NCBI GenBank assembly: GCA_943787365.1 | Contig: CALSMD010000007.1 | Span: 1-64,000 of the forward strand | DNA from: an uncultured Flavobacteriaceae bacterium | Lineage (GTDB): Bacteria; Bacteroidota; Bacteroidia; Flavobacteriales; Flavobacteriaceae | DNA length: 64,000 nt | Direction of reading: 5' to 3' | Part shown: one piece after another, positions 53,538 to 62,390 of the stretch | Numbering within the stretch: position 1 is the first letter of the stretch | How the letters are laid out: each line of letters begins with the position of its first letter | Notes under the pieces: generated by a model | The model's input: only the letters and a program-made list of their open reading frames with translations | What the model was told of the DNA's origin: nothing | The model's database searches: none | Program-made: the position numbers and the translations under genes

Positions 53538-54296
53538 ATGAAAAATCAACTCCTTATTATTTTAACTTTTTGTGTGTCAACAGTTGTTTTTGGACAAAGA
53601 AATTCAAATCAAGAATATTGGAACACATGGCGTTACACTCCAAAAGCCAATATGGTTCAGAAATTTGAATCTGCTGTAGCACTCAAAACAAAAACATTTA
53701 ATTCGACACCCGAGCTTGCAATTTTTACCTACAAAGTTATCACAGGTCCAAATTCGGGGACTTACGAAAGAATTGAAGCAAACAAAAAACCTGCAGATTA
53801 CGATATGGATCGTTCTGTTGAGGGGGCGTATTGGAATAAAAATGTTTCAAAATACATAGCAAATGAAGAAGGTCAAAAAAGATGGACTCGCCTAAACAAT
53901 GGATCCTATAACTTTAATCCGGAAACAGATGTCCCATCAAAATACATTAAAAGAACAGTATATGATGTGAAAGCGGATAAAATATTGCACTTCAGAAGAT
54001 TTATGTCAAGAATAACAGAGATCTTAAAATTAAGAGAAATTGATGTTAGTGTACTTTTGTTTAGACTTGAAAGTGGAGGAAATAGAAACCAATTTGTAAG
54101 AGTTGTTGGCTTTTCAAGTTATGAACGCACTATGACCTCAAGTGATACAACTTGGGAAGAAGATTACAACAAACTATTTGGTTGGGGATCTTGGGCTGAA
54201 GATATTGCTAATTTTGACGCCTCTATTGAGATGTATGGCGAAAAGGTAGAAACACTTCAACTGGTTCCAGAACTTTCTACTGGAATGATGAATTAA
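53538..54296 (+). CDS. secreted hypothetical protein
   Basis: A signal peptide (about 1-19, ending VVFGQ) is followed by ~230 residues with the repeated pattern of two similar halves (YWNTWRYTPKANMVQKFESA and YIKRTVYDVKADKILHFRRF), which could be a duplicated ferredoxin-like or dimeric alpha-beta barrel fold. No family is recognised. It is followed 30 bp later by a gene for a similarly built secreted protein, and both end their second half near a PELST stretch, so they may be distant paralogues. Its upstream region carries the palindromic motif shared with the gene at 55725. Confidence 0.65.
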   Translation: MKNQLLIILTFCVSTVVFGQRNSNQEYWNTWRYTPKANMVQKFESAVALKTKTFNSTPELAIFTYKVITGPNSGTYERIEANKKPADYDMDRSVEGAYWNKNVSKYIANEEGQKRWTRLNNGSYNFNPETDVPSKYIKRTVYDVKADKILHFRRFMSRITEILKLREIDVSVLLFRLESGGNRNQFVRVVGFSSYERTMTSSDTTWEEDYNKLFGWGSWAEDIANFDASIEMYGEKVETLQLVPELSTGMMN

Positions 54297-54326
54297 TTTA
54301 ATCAATAAACTTAAATACATAACAGA

Positions 54327-55097
54327 ATGAAAAAAGCAATTTTCACATTTTTATTAGCAGTTACAACGGGACTAAACGCCCAAATTATGGTAGTAAATGA
54401 GATTGAAACGGAATCTCAAGAAAACTTCTCAACGATGGTGACGCAATGGATGACAGCAATTAAATCAACACTAGAAATTGAGGACGCTAAGACGTATACA
54501 TTTGAGGAGCCCAGTACTAAAAAGGTTCAGTTTTTACAATTTTATGATTCGATGACCGATATGGTGGAATTCAGAAATAATCAAGATGAAAATCAAGAAA
54601 AAATATGGGGCACTCTGCAAAACATGGAGCCGATGCCAGAAGGGACTATAGAAACCTTTAATGAAGTCACTAGTTTTAAAGAATCCTCTGTTTGGGAATT
54701 TATGCCTGAGTTAAGTACAACGCCAGAAACCTGGTCAATTCTTTCAAGAGCAGAGAAAGACGCCCATTTTTACAGACGGATACAATACATTAATGTGAAA
54801 ATGAACCAAGATATGGCTTATGAAGCGTGGAATAAAAAAATGAATGCACTCGATAAAAAATTAGGAATCAGCTATCATTTTGCAATCTTTAAATCTGTTT
54901 TTGGAGCCAAGGACGCAGATTATATGGTAGTATGTATTGATAAATCTCAATTTGATTATTTTAGAAATTGGGAAAAACGTACAGAAATTCGAGAAAAAAG
55001 TGCCGAGTATAACGCACTGGTAGGCGAACTCTCAACAAGCAATTGGTCGTTGATTAGTGAGTTTACATGGAATCGCATTTTAGAATTAACGTTCTAG
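54327..55097 (+). CDS. secreted hypothetical protein, possible paralogue of the upstream gene
   Basis: The signal peptide ends in TGLNAQ. The mature part (about 20-256) again shows two halves, with FSTMVTQWMTAIKSTLEIED in the first and FYRRIQYINVKMNQDMAYEAW in the second, and a PELSTTPETW hinge between them. This suggests a duplicated alpha-beta fold as used by antibiotic-biosynthesis-monooxygenase-like proteins, but the match is too weak for a name. It is co-directional with the previous gene and followed by a terminator. Confidence 0.62.
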   Translation: MKKAIFTFLLAVTTGLNAQIMVVNEIETESQENFSTMVTQWMTAIKSTLEIEDAKTYTFEEPSTKKVQFLQFYDSMTDMVEFRNNQDENQEKIWGTLQNMEPMPEGTIETFNEVTSFKESSVWEFMPELSTTPETWSILSRAEKDAHFYRRIQYINVKMNQDMAYEAWNKKMNALDKKLGISYHFAIFKSVFGAKDADYMVVCIDKSQFDYFRNWEKRTEIREKSAEYNALVGELSTSNWSLISEFTWNRILELTF

Positions 55098-55121
55098 TTT
55101 ACAGCGTTTTATGTCTTATTG

Positions 55122-55147
55122 GAAGGGGTTTAATCCCCTTCTTTTTT
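55122..55147 (+). terminator. terminator after the secreted-protein pair
   Basis: Stem GAAGGGG / CCCCTTC with loop TTTAAT and a following T-run. Confidence 0.75.
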
Positions 55148-55221
55148 ATGTAAAAATTTGTTAAAATTGATTGTTTTGTTATTAAACATTATAAGTTTGT
55201 AGTACATCAAATCTATTCATT

Positions 55222-55653
55222 ATGAGAACTAACAGATCCAAGTGCCCACTGGTAAATATTCTTGATATCTTAGGGGATAAATGGTCTCTAATTATTATTA
55301 GAGACTTGTTTTTAGGAAAGAAAACATTTACCGAATTCATGAATTCCCCCGAAAAATTTGCCTCTAATATTTTGAGCAATCGCTTAGAGCTTTTAATACA
55401 TCACGGATTGCTAAAAGTGGTTAAACTTCCACACGACCAAAAAACAAAGCTATACTACCTCACTGATAAAGGGATAGATATTTACCCAATTATATATGAA
55501 ATGATGAATTGGAGCAGTCGAAATTTAGACTCAGAATTTGGGCCCCTAGGGATCCAGTTTATTAAGGACTTTAAGAAAGTATCTTCAAAAACGTATATTA
55601 AAAGAACTCAAACTAAATACACTGAGACTAGAAATGAACTTTTAAACGTTTAA
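55222..55653 (+). CDS. HxlR family transcriptional regulator
   Basis: The 143-residue protein has the HxlR winged-helix signature: KCPLVNILDILGDKWSLIIIRDL near the start, then FTEFMNSPEKFASNILSNRLELLIHHGLL and a wing YYLTDKG. The single Cys11 is at the place where redox-sensing members carry their reactive cysteine. It lies between two secreted-protein genes that share an upstream palindrome, so it may control them. TAAGTTTG (55191-55198) 23 bp upstream is a likely -7 box. Confidence 0.93.
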   Translation: MRTNRSKCPLVNILDILGDKWSLIIIRDLFLGKKTFTEFMNSPEKFASNILSNRLELLIHHGLLKVVKLPHDQKTKLYYLTDKGIDIYPIIYEMMNWSSRNLDSEFGPLGIQFIKDFKKVSSKTYIKRTQTKYTETRNELLNV

Positions 55654-55681
55654 AGTAGTTTATTTCGCACTTTTTATTAAA

Positions 55682-55698
55682 TTGCATATTGCAAGTAT
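55682..55698. promoter_or_regulatory. palindromic upstream motif of the gene at 55725
   Basis: TTGCATATTGCAAGTAT contains the inverted repeat TTGCA-TAT-TGCAA and matches 53479-53495 at 15 of 17 positions. Confidence 0.5.
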
Positions 55699-55724
55699 TT
55701 ATAAACCAATTTAATAAAACCAAC

Positions 55725-56633
55725 ATGAAGAAGTTACTTTACTCATTAGCCTTATGCTCAAGCTTATTTTTAACAGCCCAATCTGGAGGCGTATTTTTAG
55801 GCGAAGGGGAAAACAATGGAAAATCTTTTACAATCGGAAGTGATGCTTCTGTAGAAACCGTAAAAAAAATAGCAAAGGATTATAGTTCCAAAGATGCAAC
55901 AGCACTTTTGTCTAGTTATACAAAAGAATTTTCAGACCGAGCGATGGACTGGTCCACAAAATGGTTAGGATCTATGGAAACAATTTCAATGGATCCATAC
56001 ATGATCATTCCTGTGAAAATGGAAGGCTCAGAAAATACAATGGTATTAGCATGGTCAACTGAAGACCGAAATTTCAAAGACGGTTCAATAGAAAATCTTA
56101 ATTTAATGGAGATTTTTACAGTTGATAAAGAAAATAAGGTCACTGCTTTTGCACAATGGTCTAGAAGATTAGAATCTAGTAATTTTGGACTGAATTACGG
56201 CGGAAAATTCATTGGAAATGGCAGCTCAGAATGGTCTGGAAGACCTTTGGTGTTCTCAAACAGAGGCGAGGTAGGAATAATTGAAAAATTAGTTGAGGAC
56301 TACAATAATAAAGATGCAGCAGCTTGTGCCGAAGCATTTGCCGACGGCGCTGAATTTTTAGATTCTGAAGGAAATAAAATGGTTTTAACCAACGAATTGT
56401 GGGAGTCACTTTTTGAGAGTTACACGGAGCTTTCTTGGAAAATTTATTCTATTGTGCCATTAAAAATTCAAAATACAGATACTGAATCTGGAGTAACTGT
56501 TTTTTCTAGAGAGAGAAGAGTCCTTGAAGACGGGACCGTTTGGGAAAAAGAGCTTGTAGAGTGGTTCTACTTTAACAAAGAAGGAAAAATTGCAAGAGCA
56601 ACACAATACGAAAGAAGTTTACCAAAAGAATAA
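55725..56633 (+). CDS. secreted protein with two SnoaL/NTF2-like domains
   Basis: From the preferred start (MKKLLYSLALCSSLFLTAQ) a signal peptide of about 19 residues is followed by two related domains (about 40-150 and 165-302). Each begins with (A/V)-KDYSSKDATALLSSYT or VEDYNNKDAAACAEAFAD and has the NTF2-like pattern of a helix then antiparallel strands. The role is unknown; such folds bind small hydrophobic compounds. The in-frame ATG 36 bp upstream would put the palindromic motif inside the reading frame edge and gives no proper signal peptide. A strong terminator follows. Confidence 0.75.
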   Translation: MKKLLYSLALCSSLFLTAQSGGVFLGEGENNGKSFTIGSDASVETVKKIAKDYSSKDATALLSSYTKEFSDRAMDWSTKWLGSMETISMDPYMIIPVKMEGSENTMVLAWSTEDRNFKDGSIENLNLMEIFTVDKENKVTAFAQWSRRLESSNFGLNYGGKFIGNGSSEWSGRPLVFSNRGEVGIIEKLVEDYNNKDAAACAEAFADGAEFLDSEGNKMVLTNELWESLFESYTELSWKIYSIVPLKIQNTDTESGVTVFSRERRVLEDGTVWEKELVEWFYFNKEGKIARATQYERSLPKE

Positions 56634-56655
56634 GGGATTTAATTTTAAGAGTCCT

Positions 56656-56688
56656 AAAAAGCCCAACCATAACGGTTGGGCTTTTTTT
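56656..56688. terminator. terminator after the SnoaL-like gene
   Basis: Perfect 13-bp stem AAAAAGCCCAACC / GGTTGGGCTTTTT with loop ATAAC and a T-run. Confidence 0.9.
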
Positions 56689-56775
56689 TGCGATCTTAAG
56701 GAATATTTATAGTTACTTATATAGACTCCAACTTAATTTTTTCATTAAATTGCAGCCTAAAACCCTACGATACTC

Positions 56776-58809
56776 ATGAAAAAACTTACATTCTTTTTCT
56801 TGTTTTTAATCAGTTTTTCTGGAACTTCTCAGATTTTAAACCCTGTCAAATGGGAATTTGGTTCTGAAAAAATTTCAGAAACAGAATACAACCTTATTTT
56901 TGTTGCAAAAATCGATCACCATTGGGCGCTTTACTCGCAATTTGTTGAAGAAGGAGGGCCTTTACCAACGGTTTTCTCATTCACTACAACCCCCAACTTT
57001 AAACGCATTGAAGCTGTTAAAGAATTAGAATCAAACAAAGTAACACAATTTGATTCTGTGTTTGAAATGGTGGTTTCAAAATATTATGATAAAGCAATTT
57101 TTAAGCAACGAATTCGTGTAAAATCTCCCGACTTCAGTCTTAGCGGGAATATTGATTTTATGACTTGTGACGACACAAAATGTACCTATTTACCAGACAA
57201 TCCATTTACGTTTAATTACAATGAGGAATCGGGTTTTATAATCGTAGGCGGAACACCAGTATCAAACTTGGAAGTTTCTGAGAATGCCGATGAGATCTTG
57301 TACGGCATGTCAGCCAACTCACTCTCAAAAGCCCTCTTGAAATGTAGCACACAAGGAAACTCATTATCGCAAGATATCAAAGCCTCCAACAACTCAATGT
57401 GGAAGATTTTTGGATTGGGATTTCTGGGCGGATTGTTAGCGCTTTTAACCCCTTGTGTATTTCCTATGATACCTTTAACGGTTAGCTTTTTTACTAAAAA
57501 AGGAGGGGATGGCACCGAAAAAGGAGGTGTATCCAAAGCAATTTTATATGGTTTTTTCATTGTAATAGTTTACTTGGCACTAAGCATTCCATTTCACCTA
57601 TTAGACTCTGTCAACCCCGATATTTTAAATGAAATTTCCACCAACGTGTGGTTGAATGTCATGTTCTTTATCATCTTTATATTTTTTGCATTCTCATTTT
57701 TCGGGTATTACGAACTAACATTGCCATCTACTTGGACCAATTCCACAAGTAAGGGCGAAGGTATTGGTGGAATCCTTGGAGTCTTTTTTATGGCATTGAC
57801 CTTATCAATTGTCTCTTTTTCTTGTACAGGTCCCATTCTTGGTTCCCTACTCGCAGGGTCTCTTTCTGTAGATGGGGGTGCTTGGCAACTAACAGCTGGT
57901 ATGGGAGGATTTGGAGTCGCACTTGGACTCCCTTTTGCATTATTTGCGATGTTTCCAAACATGTTAAAAGCCTTGCCAAAATCTGGAGGTTGGCTCAATA
58001 CAACGAAAGTTATTTTAGGGTTCTTAGAACTCGCATTGGCCTTTAAATTTCTCTCAAACGCCGATTTAGTAAAACATTGGGGAGTCCTTAAAATTGAAGT
58101 TTTCTTAGGAATTTGGATCCTTGTTTTTGCCGGATTGGCACTCTATATTTTTGGAAAAATAAAATTTCCACACGATTCTCCACTAAAAAAAGTCTCCTTT
58201 TTTAGGCTGAGTTCAGGTGTTTTACTCTTTACATTTGTGATTTATTTAGGATCTGGTTTTAGAGTCAATAAAGAAACTCAAACGTTCACCCCACTCACCT
58301 TATTAAGCGGTTTGGCACCACCAGTAGGCTACAGTTTTTTGTATCCAAACGACTGTCCCAATAATTTTGATTGCTTCAAAGATTTAAAAAAGGGAGTTGC
58401 TTATGCCCAAAAAGTAAACAAACCAATCTTATTAGATTTCACAGGGTATGCCTGTGTAAACTGCCGTAAAATGGAAGAACATATTTGGCCAAAAGCAACC
58501 ATAAAACCCTATTTTGAAAAAGACTATGTCTTGATTTCTCTTTATGTAGATGACAAAAAAGAACTGCCAGAAGATCAAAAATTAACAGTCGAACGCCTTG
58601 GAGGTGGAACCCGAGTCTTGGAAAATTACGGCCACAAATGGGCTCATTTTCAAACACAATTCTTCCAATCCAATTCCCAACCCTATTATGTGTTGTTGGA
58701 TTCGGACGCAAAAGTCATTCTAAACGACCCAGTTGGATATACCCCAGACGATACGGATTACAAAGTCTTTTTGGATTGTGGTCTTGAGGTTTTTGAAACA
58801 CTTAAATAA
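56776..58809 (+). CDS. dsbD: thiol:disulfide interchange protein DsbD
   Basis: DsbD carries electrons from cytoplasmic thioredoxin to periplasmic thiol pathways. A signal peptide (ending GTSQ) is followed by the periplasmic N-terminal domain (about 20-150), with the cysteine pair region MTCDDTKCTYLP, then a membrane region of eight helices (about 208-500) with the redox CVFPMIPLTV and SFSCTGPILGSLL cysteines, and a C-terminal thioredoxin-like domain with CVNC near residue 560 (FTGYACVNCRKMEEH). All three cysteine pairs are present. The length of 677 residues is slightly above the E. coli protein. Confidence 0.93.
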   Translation: MKKLTFFFLFLISFSGTSQILNPVKWEFGSEKISETEYNLIFVAKIDHHWALYSQFVEEGGPLPTVFSFTTTPNFKRIEAVKELESNKVTQFDSVFEMVVSKYYDKAIFKQRIRVKSPDFSLSGNIDFMTCDDTKCTYLPDNPFTFNYNEESGFIIVGGTPVSNLEVSENADEILYGMSANSLSKALLKCSTQGNSLSQDIKASNNSMWKIFGLGFLGGLLALLTPCVFPMIPLTVSFFTKKGGDGTEKGGVSKAILYGFFIVIVYLALSIPFHLLDSVNPDILNEISTNVWLNVMFFIIFIFFAFSFFGYYELTLPSTWTNSTSKGEGIGGILGVFFMALTLSIVSFSCTGPILGSLLAGSLSVDGGAWQLTAGMGGFGVALGLPFALFAMFPNMLKALPKSGGWLNTTKVILGFLELALAFKFLSNADLVKHWGVLKIEVFLGIWILVFAGLALYIFGKIKFPHDSPLKKVSFFRLSSGVLLFTFVIYLGSGFRVNKETQTFTPLTLLSGLAPPVGYSFLYPNDCPNNFDCFKDLKKGVAYAQKVNKPILLDFTGYACVNCRKMEEHIWPKATIKPYFEKDYVLISLYVDDKKELPEDQKLTVERLGGGTRVLENYGHKWAHFQTQFFQSNSQPYYVLLDSDAKVILNDPVGYTPDDTDYKVFLDCGLEVFETLK

Positions 58810-58865
58810 ATTAGATTAAATCAAAACATTAATTTTAGTAACTTTGAAATAAATATAACAATACC

Positions 58866-59456
58866 ATGCTCGATAGCTTTTTAAAATTTTTAGAATTAGG
58901 ATTGTATCATATAGTGAGCTTCAAAGGCTATGATCACATCTTGTTTTTAGTTGTACTAACAATCCCATTTCTTTTTAAAGATTGGAAACGCTTACTGCTA
59001 TTAATATCATCTTTCACTCTTGGACACACCCTTAGTTTGTTGTTAGGAGTTTATGACATCATAAATTTAAAGAGCAATGTAATCGAGTGGTTGATACCGT
59101 TTACAATCATTATCATGGCACTTTATAATGTATTTACCGCAGGAAAATCCTATAAGCATTCCAATCCAATCATTATATTTAGTATTGTCTTATTTTTTGG
59201 ATTCATTCACGGATTAGGGTTTGCCAATGCTTTTGAGTCAATGGTAGCTGCTAATGAGAGTACTTTGTTATCTGTATTAGAGTTTGCCTTAGGGATTGAA
59301 CTCGGTCAATTTGTAATTGTATTTTGTATATTATTTTTCGGATTCCTAGGACAAACTGTTTTTAGATTTTCTGTTAGAGACTGGGTAATGGTTCTATCGG
59401 CCGTTGTGATTGGTCTTATGCTCCCTTTAATTTTTAATAGTCCCTCGTTTTCATAA
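58866..59456 (+). CDS. HupE/UreJ family membrane protein
   Basis: The 196-residue protein has six to seven hydrophobic helices, an N-terminal GLYHIVSFKGYDHILFLVVL stretch, SFTLGHTLSLL and FGFIHGLGFA with conserved His residues. This is the HupE/UreJ-2 type, predicted to be a nickel or other metal permease-like protein. No hydrogenase or urease genes are present in the window, so the substrate is uncertain. It lies 56 bp after dsbD and 16 bp before the dCMP deaminase gene. Confidence 0.88.
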   Translation: MLDSFLKFLELGLYHIVSFKGYDHILFLVVLTIPFLFKDWKRLLLLISSFTLGHTLSLLLGVYDIINLKSNVIEWLIPFTIIIMALYNVFTAGKSYKHSNPIIIFSIVLFFGFIHGLGFANAFESMVAANESTLLSVLEFALGIELGQFVIVFCILFFGFLGQTVFRFSVRDWVMVLSAVVIGLMLPLIFNSPSFS

Positions 59457-59472
59457 GCAACCCACCTCTTTA

Positions 59473-59895
59473 ATGACCACACAAAAGCAACTTAAATATG
59501 ACAAAGCCTATATCAGAATGGCATCAGAGTGGGGGAAATTGTCATACTGCAAACGCAAACAAGTAGGTGCAATTATTGTTAAAGATCGCATGATTATTTC
59601 TGATGGTTATAACGGAACTCCAACAGGATTTGAAAATTTTTGTGAAGATGAAGAAGGATACACCAAATGGTATGTTTTGCATGCAGAAGCTAATGCCATT
59701 TTGAAGGTTGCAGCATCCACCCAATCATGTGCTGGAGCCACACTTTATATCACCTTATCTCCTTGCAAAAGCTGCAGTAAATTGATCCATCAAGCAGGCA
59801 TAACTCGCGTGGTTTATAGCCAAGCCTATAAAGATCTTTCGGGAGTTGAGTTTCTAGAAAAAGCAGGCATTCAAGTCGAATTACTAACACTGTAA
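59473..59895 (+). CDS. deoxycytidylate (dCMP) deaminase, ComEB-like
   Basis: The 140-residue zinc enzyme converts dCMP to dUMP for thymidylate synthesis. Zinc ligands are His70 in HAE (with catalytic Glu72) and Cys98 and Cys101 in PCKSC, with an N-terminal GAIIVKDRMIISDGYNGTP stretch typical of the family. It is directly followed (within 4 bp) by the C-terminal processing peptidase gene, which is the usual order in flavobacteria, so the two are probably co-transcribed. Confidence 0.95.
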   Translation: MTTQKQLKYDKAYIRMASEWGKLSYCKRKQVGAIIVKDRMIISDGYNGTPTGFENFCEDEEGYTKWYVLHAEANAILKVAASTQSCAGATLYITLSPCKSCSKLIHQAGITRVVYSQAYKDLSGVEFLEKAGIQVELLTL

Positions 59896-59899
59896 TTTG

Positions 59900-61501
59900 A
59901 TGTCCCTAAATCAAAAACACCTTCCTTTTTTTATCGCAGTTCTTTTGGGGATAGGAATTTATATGGGATCAAAATTAAACACCAATTCTTCAAGCTATTT
60001 TGCAAGCACTAAAAATAGTAGCAAACAAAAATTCAATAAGCTCATTGATTATATAGAATATGAGTATGTTGATCCTGTTGATACAGACAGTATCATTGAA
60101 AATTTTATTGATACGGTATTACAAAATCTCGACCCACACTCCTCATACATACCAAAACAAGATTTAATGTCCGTCACTGAAAATATGAAAGGTGATTTTA
60201 TCGGTATCGGGGTTCGTTTTTACATATACAAAGACAGCATTGCAGTCATTCGAGCGATCGAGGGCGGTCCTAGTTTTCGTGCTGGGATTTTAGCAGGGGA
60301 TCGCATTCTAATAGCAGATGACGACACCCTTTACGGTCAGAATTGGAGTGAATCCAAAGTCATTGAAAGACTCCGGGGTGAAAAAAATTCTAAAGTTCAA
60401 TTAAAAATCAAGCGTGAGGGAGTGGATAGTTTACTGAATTTTGAAATCATACGTTCCGAAGTTCCTATCAAAAGTGTAGTAGCTTCTTATATGATCAATC
60501 CAACGCTTGGATATGTTAGAATCAATCGATTTGCAGAAAGCACTTATTTAGAATTTGAGAATAACATTGAAGATTTAATTTCTAAAGGTGCTTTAAATTT
60601 AGTCTTAGATTTACGAGATAATCCAGGCGGATTTTTACAAATTGCTATGCAAATTGCAGATGAGTTTTTAGAAGACGGAAAACTCATTTTATTTACTAAA
60701 AATAAAACGAACGAAATTGATAAAACCTTTGCGACCGCTAAAGGACGATTTGAAGAAGCTGAGGTCTATGTGTTGATTAATGAAAACTCAGCATCTGCCA
60801 GCGAAATTGTTGCAGGAGCGCTTCAGGATAATGACAAAGGCACTATTATTGGACGCCGTTCTTTTGGAAAAGGGCTCGTTCAACAAGAAATGGACCTAGG
60901 GGATGGTAGTGCGATACGATTGACGACTTCTAGATATTATACCCCAACAGGACGATCTATACAACGTTCTTATGATAAAGGTTCAGAGGCGTATTACGAT
61001 GATTATTATGAGCGTCTAGAGGACAGAGCGGTGGATACTTTACAATTGAATGCGGTAGTGGACAGTCTTATATTTACAACCCCTAAAGGAAAAATTGTAT
61101 ACGGTGGTGGCGGGATTATTCCAGATGTGTATGTGCCTTATGATGCAAATTTCAATAACGATATTGTGGAGTATCTAAAAGTTTCTGGTATGATGGATTT
61201 CTTTGTGTTTGAGTATTTAGACGGTCAGCGTGCTCAATACACATCGCTTTCCGAAGCTGAATTTTTAAGTGCTTTTGAAATTTCTGAGGATATTTATCAG
61301 CAATTTGTTAGCGATTTCTCAGATCGTATGAACGTGGAAGATGAGGAAATGAATAGTTATAAAAACGCTTTAAAAATACTTTTAAAATCGGCTTTTGCAA
61401 AACAACTCTTTGGAGATAATACAGCGGCAAAAGTAATGAGTACTTTTGATCCCATGTTGCAAAAAACGACGGACATAGAAGCCGCTTTAATTTCAAATTA
61501 A
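59900..61501 (+). CDS. S41 family C-terminal processing peptidase (CtpA-like)
   Basis: An N-terminal membrane helix (about 8-25) anchors a periplasmic protease. A PDZ domain (about 85-165, FIGIGVRFYIYKDSIAVIRAIEGGPSFRAGI) precedes the tail-specific protease core, with the catalytic Ser in NENSASASEIVAGAL (near residue 302) and Lys in GRRSFGKGLVQ (near 327). The C-terminal ~120 residues form the extra helical part of this family in Bacteroidota. A TTG three bases upstream is possible, but the ATG at 59900 is preferred. It ends four bases into a convergent small gene. Confidence 0.93.
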   Translation: MSLNQKHLPFFIAVLLGIGIYMGSKLNTNSSSYFASTKNSSKQKFNKLIDYIEYEYVDPVDTDSIIENFIDTVLQNLDPHSSYIPKQDLMSVTENMKGDFIGIGVRFYIYKDSIAVIRAIEGGPSFRAGILAGDRILIADDDTLYGQNWSESKVIERLRGEKNSKVQLKIKREGVDSLLNFEIIRSEVPIKSVVASYMINPTLGYVRINRFAESTYLEFENNIEDLISKGALNLVLDLRDNPGGFLQIAMQIADEFLEDGKLILFTKNKTNEIDKTFATAKGRFEEAEVYVLINENSASASEIVAGALQDNDKGTIIGRRSFGKGLVQQEMDLGDGSAIRLTTSRYYTPTGRSIQRSYDKGSEAYYDDYYERLEDRAVDTLQLNAVVDSLIFTTPKGKIVYGGGGIIPDVYVPYDANFNNDIVEYLKVSGMMDFFVFEYLDGQRAQYTSLSEAEFLSAFEISEDIYQQFVSDFSDRMNVEDEEMNSYKNALKILLKSAFAKQLFGDNTAAKVMSTFDPMLQKTTDIEAALISN

Positions 61502-61701
61502 GACTTTTCTTTGACCGTACGGTCAATCTTTTTAACTACTCTCCATATTGCAAACAACAAAATGGCACATCCCCCTGAAAATGCCGTGATAATAGCAGTA
61601 TAACTTTCCTTTTCAAAAGGGGTCTCAAAGTTAATTTTTGTGATGTTAAATACAATAAATCCAAAAGCCACCAACGATAATAGATAAGTTAAGAGTCTCA
61701 T
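61498..61701 (-). CDS. small two-helix membrane protein
   Basis: The 67-residue product has two hydrophobic helices (about 3-22 and 36-57) around a polar loop (NFETPFEKESY) and a basic C-terminus (VVKKIDRTVKEKS). No family is recognised. It lies 1 bp after marC on the same strand and is likely in one transcript with it; its end overlaps the protease gene end by four bases. Confidence 0.65.
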   Translation of the reverse strand: MRLLTYLLSLVAFGFIVFNITKINFETPFEKESYTAIITAFSGGCAILLFAIWRVVKKIDRTVKEKS

Positions 61702-61702
61702 A

Positions 61703-62281
61703 TTACAATAAAAATTTGATGTTAGATGTAAATAACTTTACAGCAATTGCCAAGAGCACAACTCCAAACACTTTTCGTATGATATCAATGCCATTTTGAC
61801 CAATAATACGTTCGATTCGAGTTGAAGTTTTAAGCACTAGATAAATAACAACCACATTTACAATGACTGCAATGATGATATTTTCTGTATGGAATTCAGA
61901 TTTTAAAGAGAGGAGTGTTGTAAGACTTCCCGGTCCAGCAATTAATGGGAACGCTAGTGGAAACACAGAGGCATTCATAGGACTCCCTTCTTCTTGTTTG
62001 TAGAGAGTGATGCCAAGGATCATTTCCAGTGCAATAAAAAACAAGATAAATGCACCTGCAACAGCAAATGAATGCACGTCAATTCCAATAAGTCTCAGGA
62101 TGCTATCTCCTAAAAATAAAAAGACAATCATTATAATTCCTGCAATAACCGAAGCTTTTTCACTTTGTATATGTCCAGCTTTTTTACGGAGATCAATAAT
62201 AATAGGGATGTTTCCTACAATGTCAATCACTGCAAAAAGTACCATAAAGGCCGTTAAAATTTCTTTAATACTGAAACTCAT
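61703..62281 (-). CDS. MarC family integral membrane protein
   Basis: The 192-residue protein has six helices and the MarC features AVIDIVGNIPIIIDLRK near the start and NASVFPLAFPLIAGPGSLTTLLSL in the middle. MarC proteins are inner-membrane proteins whose transport function is not settled (the older antibiotic-resistance role was not confirmed). It shares a 109-bp divergent promoter region with the DUF3109 gene. Confidence 0.9.
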   Translation of the reverse strand: MSFSIKEILTAFMVLFAVIDIVGNIPIIIDLRKKAGHIQSEKASVIAGIIMIVFLFLGDSILRLIGIDVHSFAVAGAFILFFIALEMILGITLYKQEEGSPMNASVFPLAFPLIAGPGSLTTLLSLKSEFHTENIIIAVIVNVVVIYLVLKTSTRIERIIGQNGIDIIRKVFGVVLLAIAVKLFTSNIKFLL

Positions 62282-62378
62282 GATTACAAATTATTTTTAT
62301 GCAAAGGTCGAATAAATAATTATAATGACAAGTTTATTTTGAGCGATTATTTAGACTTATAATATTCATAATTAACAG

Positions 62379-62386
62379 TATATTTG
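62379..62386 (+). promoter_or_regulatory. -7 box directly before the DUF3109 gene
   Basis: TATATTTG ends only 4 bp before the ATG at 62391. Transcription from it would begin at or near the first base of the start codon, so the mRNA may be leaderless. TTA at 62357-62359, 19 bp upstream, is a weak -33 match. Confidence 0.5.
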
Positions 62387-62390
62387 GGAC

